Below, in pieces: positions 42,813 through 53,528 of a stretch of 64,000 nucleotides of DNA (within the stretch, counting starts at the first letter, position 1; each line of letters opens with the position of its first letter). The stretch is taken from assembly GCF_035222375.1 (NCBI RefSeq), contig NW_026946363.1, positions 930,001 to 994,000 of the forward strand. The letters run 5' to 3'. The DNA comes from Podospora pseudocomata (lineage: Eukaryota; Ascomycota; Sordariomycetes; Sordariales; Podosporaceae). A program made the position numbers and the translations under genes. A model generated the notes under the pieces. That model did no database searches, was not told where the DNA came from, and saw only the letters and a program-made list of their open reading frames with translations.

Positions 42813-44484
42813 TCACTCCAACCCCCGCTCTTGGTATCGCCTACGGACAAAGTAAAACACCAACCCCGCTACCCATAACCCGACCAAGACAACGGCGGGA
42901 ACAGGCGCGAAGACAGCTCCCCGAACAACGACAAACCCGCTGACCAACGCAAACACGATTGGGATGGCAATAAGGGGTTTATATGGCCGAGCCAATTGCG
43001 GTTCCCTGTACCTGAGAACAATAGCCCCTACAACCGTCAGAAAGAAGAACGTGTACTCTCCCAACCCGTTGAAAGTCAGCAACGCCCTGAAGTTTCCAAG
43101 CAAAATGTATAGCGAGGAGAGAATTGTGGATACGATGATGGCGTTGACTGGGGCGTCCGACGTCGTTTCGCGCTCCTCCGGCTTAAACCCAATGCGCCCA
43201 ACAATGCTGAGTGGCTTGGGCAACCAGCTCTGATTTGCTGCTGCGACTGCCATACGTCCGGCCACAAATGAGTTTCCTAGGAGAGAACCAGCAACCACTA
43301 GACAGATGAATACAGCCGCAAGGATGCCAAAGGCAGGACCAAGAAGTCGGGTTATTGCCGTCTGCAAACGTTAGCATGACTTCGACAACAGCAACTTGAC
43401 AGGGTATCAACTTGCCACAGCAACGCTATCCGTTCTTGAAACCACATTCCATGGCAGTAAGATGTAGTAAGCTGCGTTGGCTGTGATGAAGCAGAGGATG
43501 ATGGTCGGTATGGAGGTGTTAATGGCCAGGGGTAGTTGGCGCGCCGGTGATGAAAGCTCGGCAGAGATGTAGATCGCCTTGTCCCAGCCAGAATATGCCC
43601 ACAGAGCAGCGTAAAGAGCAGCGGAGAGATATCCAAAAAGCTCCCACTGGGTAACATCGGCCCAATGCGTCACGCTGCCGTCGGGGTTGACGCTGTCTCG
43701 ATATCCAAACCAAGGTTGCTTGACCCAGTCACCACCACCCACCGTTCGGTTCCGATCCACAAGCTGCAAAATGACAACAACAACGCCCGCAATAACAATC
43801 GCGGCGATGGTGACAAACTTTGTGACGACAAAGAAGTTATTGAGCCTTGTGCTGGCCTTGGTACTGATCGAATTGGCGACACTGATGACAGAAAGGACGA
43901 CGATCGAAAGCAGTTTGTGAAGGAGGGTACCCCCTTGATCTGTGACTCCGGCAGCTGAGTAGATGCTTTCAATGAAAACGATGCTCAAGATGGCCAATGT
44001 TGCGGGCATCACTGCCACTACCCAGGTCCAAGCCGCAAGGAAACCAAACACGTCACCGAATATGTACTTGAGGTACGGCTGTACACCACCTGATCATACA
44101 GTCAGCATCTTCGCTTGACCTCTGTCATCCTGCCAACCTGAACTTACCTTCGCCAGGAATAGCAGTCCCCAACTCCGCCATAGTACTAGCTCCAGTCCAT
44201 GCCAATACACCACCCACAAACCAAATCACGAGAGCCGCACCAGGAGAGGGGACATTGGTGTCGATAGAGCCAGGGGAGGTGAACACGCCACTTCCGATCA
44301 CAATACTGATGACAATTGCAAAAGCCTCCAGAGTGCCGAGATTGCGTTTAAAAGTCCCAGTTTCTCCTCTTCCTTCCTCCCCTGAACCTGTGCGTTGCCG
44401 CGTGTCCGCCCCGGCGACTCCAGCATCCAACGCACCACTTGTTGCAGCCAGCAGAGGCCGGCGTTCTGGTTCTTCTGATGCCAT
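42813..44484 (-). CDS. Amino acid permease, APC superfamily (LAT/MUP1-like)
   Basis: Exons 44484-44148, 44089-43416 and 43361-42813 give 519 aa in phase. The second intron (43362-43415) has a GC donor, GCAAGT, with branch CTAAC and acceptor CAG; no in-phase GT donor is available. APC features are VIGSGVFTSPGSI in helix 1, a following GGVLAWTGASTMAELGTAIPGEG (helix 2-3), FGFLAAWTWV, the helix 6 region WAYSGWDKAIYISAEL, and about 12 hydrophobic segments in total. The SGVFTSPG and AYSGWD motifs match fungal LAT-type carriers for neutral amino acids or methionine (family knowledge). It should sit in the plasma membrane and run with H+ symport or exchange; the substrate is not certain. Confidence 0.93.
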
Positions 44485-45666
44485 CTCGTTGTGGCCAACG
44501 ACAACTTGTTACTGTGTATGGATCGGTGCTCTTGAATGTACTGAAAATGGACGATTGAGTCAAAGGGCTGGGATGATGTAATGAGGAAGACGCGAATTCT
44601 GATGTTAACAAATGTGATGACTCGTTCAAAATGGCGGCTGTTTACTTGGGGCCCAGCAATCCCCGCTTTCCTGACCTTAGCACGTAATTTTGATTGGACC
44701 TGACGCCTCGAAATCTGGGGCGCGGGAGCTGCCGCCATGGCGTGAGCTTGGCATGACTTGGTTTCAGGCGGTTGTGAGCAAGCTGGAGATGTAGAGGTCC
44801 TACCTAGATAGAAGATCATGAGGACTGAAAATATGTAAATCTCAACAACTGTGGTGGGCTCTATTTGAGTAGGTAAGGGCATTCTTTTTTATTGGGACGC
44901 TTTACAGTAAGTATCTCCTATATATCAGCCCACAATGTTACACGCTGCATGCTTGTCAACAAGGATCATGAGTTCAAAGCAGGATGTCAGTGCTCCTGAT
45001 AATTGAGCAAACAACATGAATGGAATGGTTCATCGGCAAAAAGACACGAGACACTATATCACCATTTAGGTTAATGCTGTACTGTAAAATGAGCAAGAGA
45101 CCTCATGCTGCATGTGATAATGATCTCTTTACCGCCTCACACTATCACTTGCCACAAAAATAGCAGTTGGGCTACTTCGATGAGTTACAATGTATGATTA
45201 AATTTCTGAGATTGATTGCTTTGCTTAGAAAAAGCACATAAGCAGCAGCTGGCAGTCTGTCTGACACTACATCGACCAAAGGAGGCTTGTAGATAGACTG
45301 ACCAGCTTTGACAGTCACCTCGAGAATGTAAGAGCAGTTATATATCCAACATCCCATTTTTGCATGTTAAATCCGGGGTTCCACAAGTCACTTGAGAGCT
45401 GTGAGATATAACATGCCAACTGCCTAGGATCTGTACCAAGACCATCGCTTCCATTACGGCTATTCTGTAGCTCTTACTCCAACGAGGTCTCATTTTTACG
45501 GGGACTCTTGCCCTCCGTGTTGGTTCTGTCTCTGCACACTGCTCCTTGTTCCTTGCTCTTTGCTTGACCAGCTGGCACCACTTCTACATCGGGGTTGCGT
45601 GCCTTCCTTCTTACCTTATTTTCCATCTTTCCTTCCTTACCTACCTCTAAGACCTAAAACCTATTA
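44485..45666. other. Intergenic, no gene seen
   Basis: Promoter of the permease at the left; the right part is A+T-richer and leads to the transposon insertion site. A minus ORF at 44298-44882 is antisense to the permease and lacks support. Confidence 0.4.
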
Positions 45667-45719
45667 ACGTATATTATAAGCGAGTCGTACATATAAGCGA
45701 GTCGTACAGTCTCCACCAC
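45667..45719 (+). repeat. Left terminal inverted repeat of Pogo-like element
   Basis: Identical over 53 bases to the reverse complement of 46751-46803; contains two copies of TATAAGCGAGTCGTAC. Confidence 0.95.
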
Positions 45720-45765
45720 GACGCGTCCTCCTTACACCTAACATCAATTTTTTCCACAACCCAAT

Positions 45766-46587
45766 ATGCCTCCTACTTCAAAGGAAGCCAGGATACTCTT
45801 AGCCCTTGAGGCTCTTCGAATCAATGAAAAATTAAGCCTCCGAGCTGCAGCTAAGCTCTACAACGTACCAGCTATGACTCTCTCTAACCGACGCGCCGGC
45901 CGGCCTGCACGACGCGATATAACACCCAATTCGAAAAAGCTGACTCAATCGGAAGAGGAAGCTATTGTCCGATATATTATTGAGCTATGTACGCGAGCTT
46001 TTCCACCAAGATTGCGTAGTGTAGATGATATGGCCAACCAACTGCTACGCGTACGCGACGCACCCCCTGTTGGCAAGCTCTGGGCACATAACTTCGTCAA
46101 ACGCCAGCCACAGCTCCGTACGCGTTTTAAGCGTAGATACGACTACCAGAGGGCTAAGTGTGAGGATCCAAAGGTCATTGCCGAGTGGTTTGCGCTCGTA
46201 CGGAACACTAAGGCTAAGTACGGTATTGTAGATGACGATATCTACAACTTCGACGAGACTGGGTTTATGATGGGTATTATCTTCGCGGGCATGGTAGTTA
46301 CGACCTCGGACGGCCTTAGTAAGGCGAAACTAGCCCAGCCTGGTAACCGCGAATGGGCAACGGTAATCCAGGGAGTTAATGCCCTCGGTTGGGCCATCCC
46401 TCCTTTTATCATCTTGGCCGCGCAGTACCACCTTGCCAACGAGGCACTAAGCAAGCGCAGGAGAGCCAAAAAACACGTGTGCGGCTTGGAGGATCACTTA
46501 CTGTGCAGGATGCACACGATCTACTTGACCAGAAGGCCGTGGGTGGGGAGGCAGTGGAAGAAACGCAGCCGGATGGTAGTGGTGTAG
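45766..46587 (+). pseudogene. Pogo/Fot1 transposase, internally deleted
   Basis: The 273-aa frame has a psq-type helix-turn-helix (LSLRAAAKLYNVPAMTLSNR, about residues 24-43), a CENP-B-like second DNA-binding part (residues 60-125, ending KLWAHNFVKRQP), and the start of the DDE catalytic domain with YNFDETGFMMG (first Asp, residue 163). After PPFIILAAQYHLAN the sequence jumps straight to the far C-terminal region ALSKRRRAKK, so the segment with the second and third catalytic acids is missing. The end also switches frame: RVRLGGSLTVQDAHDLLDQK and a zinc knuckle CGVCGKPGHNARTC (about 46615-46665) lie in other frames. The protein should not be able to transpose the element by itself. Confidence 0.9.
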
Positions 46588-46750
46588 GGGTGCTTGTACA
46601 AAGGTTCAATGCTGTGGTGTATGCGGCAAGCCTGGCCATAATGCACGTACTTGCCAGGAGGCTGTAGAATCGTCTGATTCGGCTGTTTCTGATGTAATTA
46701 TAGTTGGTTTCTAGTGTTGTTATGTTGCAATTGAGGATAGTTGTTGTAGG

Positions 46751-46803
46751 GTGGTGGAGACTGTACGACTCGCTTATATGTACGACTCGCTTATAATATA
46801 CGT
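46751..46803 (-). repeat. Right terminal inverted repeat of Pogo-like element
   Basis: Reverse complement of 45667-45719 without mismatch, followed by TA at 46804-46805. Confidence 0.95.
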
Positions 46804-47112
46804 TACTGTTTTTCCTAGATTTATCAGCTGCCATTCTTCCCAGTCATCTTTGTCTCAGCCAAGGCTTGCTGGTTCTGTTTTGCTCACTCTTCTCTTGACA
46901 ATCACTGAGCTTTGCGGAATCAATATTATAGACTTCAATCGATTTCAATCTGATATTGACTTCCTCGACCGACACTGTCCACTGTATGTTGTTCCCCATT
47001 CCTGTTTTGCTATTAATTGTCCATTTTCCCCGTCTCAATCTTGCGTCACCCGCTAACCATTTGACTCCAATCATACTTAGCCAAGCGACCCAGCCAATCC
47101 CTCAAACAAGCA

Positions 47113-47394
47113 ATGTGTCTCCTGTCCCGAGTCCGCCACATCTGTGGCCACATCTCTCTTGACCCCAACAACGACGACGGATACTCCTGGACAGTATTCC
47201 GAGCCTGCAAGTACGCCGACGAGCTTGATGACACACTATTTTGTGCCTATGGAGAAGGAATGGTCTCGCAGACCCACACAAAGTTCGTCGACCGAGACGA
47301 TTTTTGCCCTTCTTGCTCTCAGGAAGGGGGCGTGAAGGAGAAAGAAGACCCGGGCAATCTGGCCGACGATGAGAACTCGCAGCCGCGCGAGTAG
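47113..47394 (+). CDS. Small Cys/His protein, hypothetical
   Basis: A 93-aa single-exon frame starting MCLLSRVRHICGHISL. It has a CGH motif followed by spaced cysteines (RACKYAD, LFCAYGEG, DFCPSCSQ), a pattern like a small zinc-binding protein. The tail is acidic (EKEDPGNLADDENSQPRE). Small fungal proteins beginning MC with a nearby CGH are common but uncharacterised. A second gene with a comparable start (MCVKAMAVHTHPGKGVGHV) lies at 49234. The gene sits about 300 bases downstream of the Pogo element. No function can be given. Confidence 0.55.
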   Translation: MCLLSRVRHICGHISLDPNNDDGYSWTVFRACKYADELDDTLFCAYGEGMVSQTHTKFVDRDDFCPSCSQEGGVKEKEDPGNLADDENSQPRE

Positions 47395-49233
47395 AGTGGT
47401 CCCAGAGGTAGAGGAGTAATACAGCGTCGGTAAGTCAAGCTGAGATGGGGACAGTGCTGAGTAAATGCTAAATGGATTCTTCCTTCAGGGGGGTGAGGAA
47501 CCCAGAAACTGAGAGGATATTCACAGTCTGGCGTGTCCGGTTCGAAAAAGCCAACCCCTTTAGGCCGTCTTGGTAGATTTCTGCTGGGCACGAGGAGATT
47601 GTGACTCCGGTCACTTGCCCCACGAGAACTTGCTCTTCCTGCCATCAGGAGTGAACAAATTTTCACCATTGGCTGGTTCTGCCTCCAATCAGGCTGCAAC
47701 AGGTAATATCGGATATTGCCCGGTCAACTTGTCGGCCTCGATGCCCTGACCTAGAGCGGATGAAGGGTACCCACCCCATGAGGATTGGAAAGACGAGAAC
47801 AGCAAGAAAGGTTTACATCATGTGCTGTTGATAAGGGATATCTTGGGAGCAGCTTGGTAATTATCATTTCAGGAAGGACTGGGCTTATAGAATCATATTC
47901 ACATAGACAAGAAATAACTCGAGTCTTGCAACGAAACTATCCTCGCCAGCACTGTTTCTCTATGATAGCTGTTATAAGAGCGCGAGTTCTTCCATCTCGT
48001 CAAAGCTCGAGTGGATTCAATATCATCTGAAGCTGCTCGTGCTTACTGGTGTCGTTGCAAACACTTCTTTAACACACAGCCATCACACATGCTCGACCGC
48101 TTCATCTCGTCATCTGAGTTCCTGGCGTGATCCAGGCACCCGACGTGCTGTCAAGCATCTCCAACCGCACCTCGGGCACACCCTCATCCTGAAACAGAAT
48201 TTCTCCCCTCTGACCCAGCCATTAATTGTCAATAGTGTACGTGTTCCCACTTTGTCCTCTCGCTTTGTCCAGCAACTCAAGCAAAAAGTAAGATAAACAC
48301 CAAGGTCTCCCTTCTTGTCACCCTGACAATCAAGGTCGAGCTCATTGCTGCGTGCCAGCCATGAGACACAGAAGTCTTGGTCTCCCAGGCTGGCCACCCA
48401 CCATCAATAGTTCATCGCAAATTCGCAGCTCCTTCCCATAAACATCCTCCCACACATCGATACCCCCAAAAGCGTCAGCTTCTCCCTCTGTATAACCTCA
48501 GCCATCAAGGTCGGAGATAGTGGCAACTACTTAATAGTAAAGCTTCCCTTAACTAGCCGACTGCCTACTATCATCAATAATCCACTGCAACTTCACGACG
48601 CCTCCTCATTAAATAGCCTCTACCTGTACCTGTACCCGTGTCAGATCCTCCCAATAGCCTGAGCCATCAAGATCCAAGAAATTGCCTCGTCCATGGCGTG
48701 CAGAAACCTTTCTCTGCCGGCGGTCGCATCCATCGCAACTTTACAGCCTCTCCCACGAAACATTCTCTTGTAGAGCGAGATTTGCAACATGTTGGAAGCC
48801 CCCTTTCCGCCTCGCCCCGTCCACAAAGGTAATAGACACCGCCATGGCCATGGGAGACCGGATTTTGTCTCCCTCACGAACCGCACCCGCGATCAGCAGT
48901 CCATCCCAACTCCAACAGCGCTCCCACGAAACGCCCTCCTACACAGTCTCAGACTCTCCCCCCCCCCCTCTCCTTGCCCCAGTCATCAAGGCAGCAAGCA
49001 TCAGTTCAGTCAGCAAGGTACCAAAACCATGGACTACATAAACACCCTTTGGCCTCCCCCTTTCTGGCCCCCAGGCTCGTTGTTCTCCAGTCTGTTTGAC
49101 TTCCAGTCCACTCCACAATCATCAAACGCAACAACCAAACCAACCAGCCGCACCAATCTTCAACCACCCAACTTTCGATCAACCCAACCCCGTGCCACCG
49201 TCAGCAGCACTTTATATACACCTAATCACCATC
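47395..49233. other. Intergenic, no convincing gene
   Basis: Several overlapping frames without motifs. From about 49100 the sequence is C/A-rich with TTTATATACA at 49211, a possible TATA-type core before the ATG at 49234. Confidence 0.4.
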
Positions 49234-49533
49234 ATGTGCGTCAAGGCCATGGCCGTACATACCCACCCCGGCAAGGGTGTTGGTCACGTCAAAGACATAA
49301 ACAATTTCAACAGACATGTCTGGGTCATTAAAGACCAATGTGAAAAAGGTCCTTGCCAGGACGCTGATTGTACATTCGACACAGTCTCGAAACAGGAGGT
49401 TGTTGGGCAGAGAACATGTGTGTTTTTGTTATCTAGTGGAGCAGTAAGGGGTGGCGGAGGCAGGAGAAGGCTGACAGACTGGAGAGAGAGGTGTCCTGAA
49501 CTGGGGATGGGTAACATCAAGGCTGGACCTTGA
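49234..49533 (+). CDS. Small Cys-containing protein, hypothetical
   Basis: A 99-aa frame from ATG 49234, chosen because a TATA-like TTTATATACACC lies 23 bases upstream and the upstream part of the frame is C/A-rich leader. It starts MCVKAMAVHTHPGKGVGHVK, then FNRHVWVIKDQCEKGPCQDADC. The first 62 residues look coding; the remainder (from VVGQRTCVFLL, Gly/Arg-rich) may be intron read-through, as GTGTGT follows RTC. It has the same MC...GHV opening as the 47113 gene, so the two may be distant paralogues. Confidence 0.45.
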   Translation: MCVKAMAVHTHPGKGVGHVKDINNFNRHVWVIKDQCEKGPCQDADCTFDTVSKQEVVGQRTCVFLLSSGAVRGGGGRRRLTDWRERCPELGMGNIKAGP

Positions 49534-50541
49534 TGGATGTGTGTTATTTGCTGTGGTTTTACGTTTTGCTTCTTGTTGTAGGCAGGGATCTGAATCCATG
49601 CTCAACATGCCTCCGGGGCAAATATAACGGTGATTGATGGGCCTCTAGGAGGATGGTGTGGGGCTTGGATTGGATCATGGCAGGATAGTTTTGCAATTTC
49701 ACCTTTGACAATAATGCAAGTAACATGGACGAGTCAACAAGAACCAGGTGGTTGAATATGGTCTCCACTGTCACGAATTGCCATGTCCTGTCTGACCAAG
49801 TGCCAAACATGCCGATATTCACAGGTTCAGCGAGCCGCCGGTTGGATTGACAGCATGTATAGGGTATCCATGCCTTGACGTCTAAATACACTGCATCACA
49901 TCATCGCTCAAGAAAGCAGAACACAACACTGGTGCTAATAAAGCTTCTGAATTATTGAGCATCTGTCTAGCCACTCCCACTTGCCACATCGTTATAATGT
50001 TCCAACCTGCCACCGTCTCCATCGCCCATGGTCCACCGTTTCCTCAAGCCCTTCTGCTCTTGAACACAGCCTTGCTGTCATCTGTGAAAGTCTCGTGCAG
50101 ACCAAAGAGTTTCTTGCCACGTACGAGTTGCATAAGCTGGCGTTCCCCTGATGTCACACGGACAAGATTCTCGGGCATGGAACTCTGTTCTAAACACACA
50201 AGTCCGCGGCATGTTCCGGTATGACGCTCCTGCTTTCCACAATGACCTGAATTTGACTCACGGGGTTGAGATGCTGCATCCGGTTGCTATTGTTATTGCT
50301 GTTGCTGCGGGCCGGAAAGGCAATGTGATCTGCAACAGAGGGGCGCCATGTAGTGATGGAACCATAGGTGGACAGGTCTGGGACTGTTCTCCAGAAGGTG
50401 AGAAGAGCACCATTCTCAACTGGAAAAGACTGGGTCGGGTGTCTGAGGCAGCGGGATGTCCAGCCGTGATGGGATGGTGTCCAGATTTCCACCTGGGAAG
50501 CATGACATCGCGCGCGAGCGGGAGGAAGTATTGATCATGGT

Positions 50542-50896
50542 CTATGTCGCGGAAGACGACGCGAGCTCTTGGCTGTGGTTGAAGTGGTGGTTGAAGTGGA
50601 CGCCTGAATGCCAGCAAGGTTAGCACGCCGCCATTATTGGGGAATGGAGGGGAATCCTACCAACATGCTCGGCATTTTCACAGCTCCGCTTCATTTTGGA
50701 CTGGTTGTCCGGACACAATCCAGCCGCTTCAAACACTGTGCTGTCAGCAAAGTCTTCGCTGAAGACTCGAGCTTGGTAGGCAGATCTGGCACACCGGGAA
50801 AATCCAAGAACCAAGAAAGGGAGGAGAATGTTGGAAACATACGCACCATTGACCGTGCCGACGATGTCGAACTCACCGCCCGGCCCGACTGCTCAT
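50542..50896 (-). CDS. Compact three-exon small protein, hypothetical
   Basis: Exons 50896-50877, 50785-50661 and 50603-50542 give 68 aa. Intron 1 has GTGAGT...CAG; intron 2 is 57 bases with GTAGGA, branch GCTAACC and CAG. All phases agree, and splicing removes stops in the unspliced frame. The product reads MSSRAGRSAYQARVFSEDFA, then TVFEAAGLCPDNQSKM, and ends in a His/Asn/Ser-rich tail (HFNHHFNHSQELASSSAT). No domain, signal or membrane segment. The intron quality is the main support; the function is unknown. Confidence 0.5.
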
Positions 50897-52437
50897 ATTG
50901 AGCAGTCGTGGCCAGGCGGTGAGTCGATTCTCTCGGGCTCCCCCGTCAGTTGCTTGTTCTCCTGGCCACGCGAGGCGAGCAAGAGCTGTGGTTATGAGTG
51001 GGAGAAGAAAAAGAGTAGAAGGATCTGAGAGTGAAGAGAGAGAGAGCAGATAAAAAGGAAATTCTCAGAGAACTCTGGCGGATAGACTACGTCACATGTG
51101 GACGAGCTAGAGCCAACCAGACCAGACATGATCCCCACTGCTGCTTCAAACAACTGAAAGCAGTTGCCAACCAGGCACGCCTGTGACCTCTGGCTAGGAA
51201 CGGGCTAGCTTGCCTACAGTCTGGTAGGACTGTGAGCACCTGCCGTTCAAAGTCAGTGTATATTTGACACCAGAACTCCGATGATACCCGTCATCTGGTA
51301 CGTTCCATGATCGTCTGATTGCGCAATCTCCCATTCCAAGGCAGCTGAGGCCGTCACCCAGAGGGAAGGTAGGCACTGGGCAGTAGCCCGGCCTGAAACA
51401 AAGAGTCACTGTGTTTGTGTCTCTGTCTGAGCAAGAGAATGTGTTGGCCATCCAGGTGAGCTGATTTCTTCTCCGCGGGCACTCCTTCCAATCATTGAGG
51501 TCCCATGTTTGTCCACCTGATTCTAGTCTCTCACCAATTGTTTCCCCAATCACAATCACCCCCTCCCCCTTCCCGCTCAACAAACAGCTCGAACCAGAAC
51601 CGCCAGGCAGCAATATGCTCATACGTCCGAAGCCGCTACTGGTGCGGCTGCCACAAGCTTGAGTTCGGGAAGCGGTGGCGGTCCATGGACTGGGTGGTTT
51701 GAGAGTAGGTATGAACACTGGCAACTTCCCCGGACGGAAATACCTTGGGTGACGAGGAAGACTCGCATCTGGAAAGATACTGCAGTGACGAGGAGTGGCT
51801 TGGCTAGCCGAAAGCGAGCGGGATGACGCAAGCAAAAAAGCAAGAGGAAAGCAAAAGGCCACGCTCGTGGAGGCGGAGATGAGAATGCGGACAGACAAAT
51901 CAGAAGAGCAAGATCAAGCTGAAGGAGGGCATGTACTGATACAATGATTAGATGTAATAATAGGAATGATGTTTGCTTGAGGGCCAATGTGCTTTGTTTA
52001 TTCCGTTGGTTTCCCATGCTATCTTATGTTCCAAAGAGCCAACTGCAATAACATGAACGCTACATTTGTACGCCGCAGAGAAGATCTATCTGGTAGTCAA
52101 GGCACAGCTGGATCACTAGTGTACAGGGCGGGCTGTGTCATTTTGATTGTTCAAGATGTTGTGTGAATGAAACTGATTGTGACAAAGCCCAATGACTGTT
52201 TTTAGTGAAATCCTTGTACAGGTCACTCCATTTCTCGGCCCGTCTCTCAATCTTCCTCCTCAAACCATCCCCATTCCCCTCCTCAAGCCATCCTCTCCCC
52301 ACCCAACCTTTGCCACTCAAGGCACCCAAACCTCTCCTCCGATGATTGCGTAGCTTCGTTGAGATTACTTCGCACTGAACAAGTGCTTCGGCGGCGGCGT
52401 CCTGGAATTGGCGCTGGAGGTCGGGTAGCCGCCCGGA
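50897..52437. other. Intergenic, no convincing gene
   Basis: A 234-codon minus frame at 51194-51898 has inconsistent composition and no motif. The left end is the leader of the 50542-50896 gene. Confidence 0.35.
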
Positions 52438-52885
52438 CTAGTCGAAGGATTTGGAACTGTCTTTATCTTGTTGAAGAAGCGGGAAGCCCAGACGGAACTG
52501 TTGAACAGCAATGTTAGGAGATGACAATCATCAAGGCGGAAATGCCATGGGCACAGAGAGTAGGGAATTGACTCAATGAGGCAGCCAACATACCATTTGA
52601 GTTTGATTGTCCGCGACGGGGGATGATAACGTCGCTGGGTGATTGAGCCGCGCTGGGACAATACCTGATTGTGACCGGGGGTGGTCTATGAATAGGTGAT
52701 AGAAATACTGAAGGACTGGACGGGGGGCTAAGAAAAAATCGGTCAGGGATCGAAGTTGGGTAAAAGGTAGAAAAGAATGAGCCAGATCAGAAGAATGTAC
52801 TGAAAGTAAAAGGCGAGGCAGCCAGGTCGATAAGTGAGTGGAAATCACCGAAAGATGGAGTGATTGTGTTGTTGTTAGATGTCAT
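52438..52885 (-). CDS. Compact three-exon small protein, hypothetical
   Basis: Exons 52885-52849, 52727-52594 and 52497-52438 give 76 aa. Intron 1 is GTGATT...TTAG after a long pyrimidine tract; intron 2 is GTATGT...CTAAC...CAG. Phases are consistent. The product reads MTSNNNTITPSFAPRPVLQY, has a central FYHLFIDHPRSQS and ends FRLGFPLLQQDKDSSKSFD. A different reading of exon 3 (FFNKIKTVPNPSTSPGGYPT, ending at 52365) is also protein-like, so the acceptor could differ. No family recognised. Confidence 0.4.
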
Positions 52886-53528
52886 GATGGTTGATGTTGT
52901 GCGGAGAAGAGGAAGAATTTCCGCAGAACTTACCTTAGTAAAAGAGTCTCAACAGGATAGGAGAGACAGGAAAAGAGACACCCGACAGGGCAAGGGCGGA
53001 GAAGAAGGACCGGGAACGCAGTCCTGTGCCTAGTACGATACGAAAGCTTATTTCCTTCCCTTCCTTCTCTGTTGATCTCGTACTCACCTCAAGCAGACAG
53101 CAAGATGTGGGGATGGACAAATTCACACAGCATCGCCAGGCGAAGCGATGGCAGTCGGTCCCAGACACTTGTTGACTCTACCCCAACACAAGATTGCTGG
53201 CATGGTCGAGCCCACTTTCCTCTACGCTCTCAAATCTCGCTGGGGCTGCCGATTTCGTCAGGCATCCTGTCGCCGGCGCCGGTCCCGGGTGGGTCCGGAA
53301 CTCTGCGGAAGCATGTCAGTCACTGCTGTCAGCAGGTCACTAGGCAACGACAAGGTTGGAAATGCAGTGATAAGGCGCTCATGGCTACCTAAATATTGGA
53401 CTTCATGTTGGTTTTTATGGCTATATTCTCTGAACAGAGGCAGGTAGCAACACTTCATGTTGACAGACAGGTCTAACAGCCAGTCTCCTGGTCCTCTCCA
53501 TCCTCTTTGTCTTCTTCATCCTCCATGC
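52886..53528. other. Intergenic, no gene seen
   Basis: Promoter of the small three-exon gene and 3' flank of the homocysteine S-methyltransferase gene. Nothing else supported. Confidence 0.4.

Larger units (their letters stand above)
45667..46803 (+). mobile_element. Fot1/Pogo-type DNA transposon, internally deleted
   Basis: The 1137-base element is bounded by perfect 53-base terminal inverted repeats (45667-45719 and 46751-46803) starting ACGTATATTATAAGCG and flanked on both sides by TA, the usual Tc1/mariner/Pogo target duplication. Each repeat contains the 16-mer TATAAGCGAGTCGTAC twice, separated by one base. Between them is a transposase gene missing its central and most of its catalytic part. 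Identical ends argue for a recent insertion; the deletion makes it non-autonomous. Confidence 0.93.

Noticed and set aside
51194-51898. 234-codon minus frame
   Set aside because: Ser/Cys/Arg-rich patchwork without conserved motif; not supported by splice signals.
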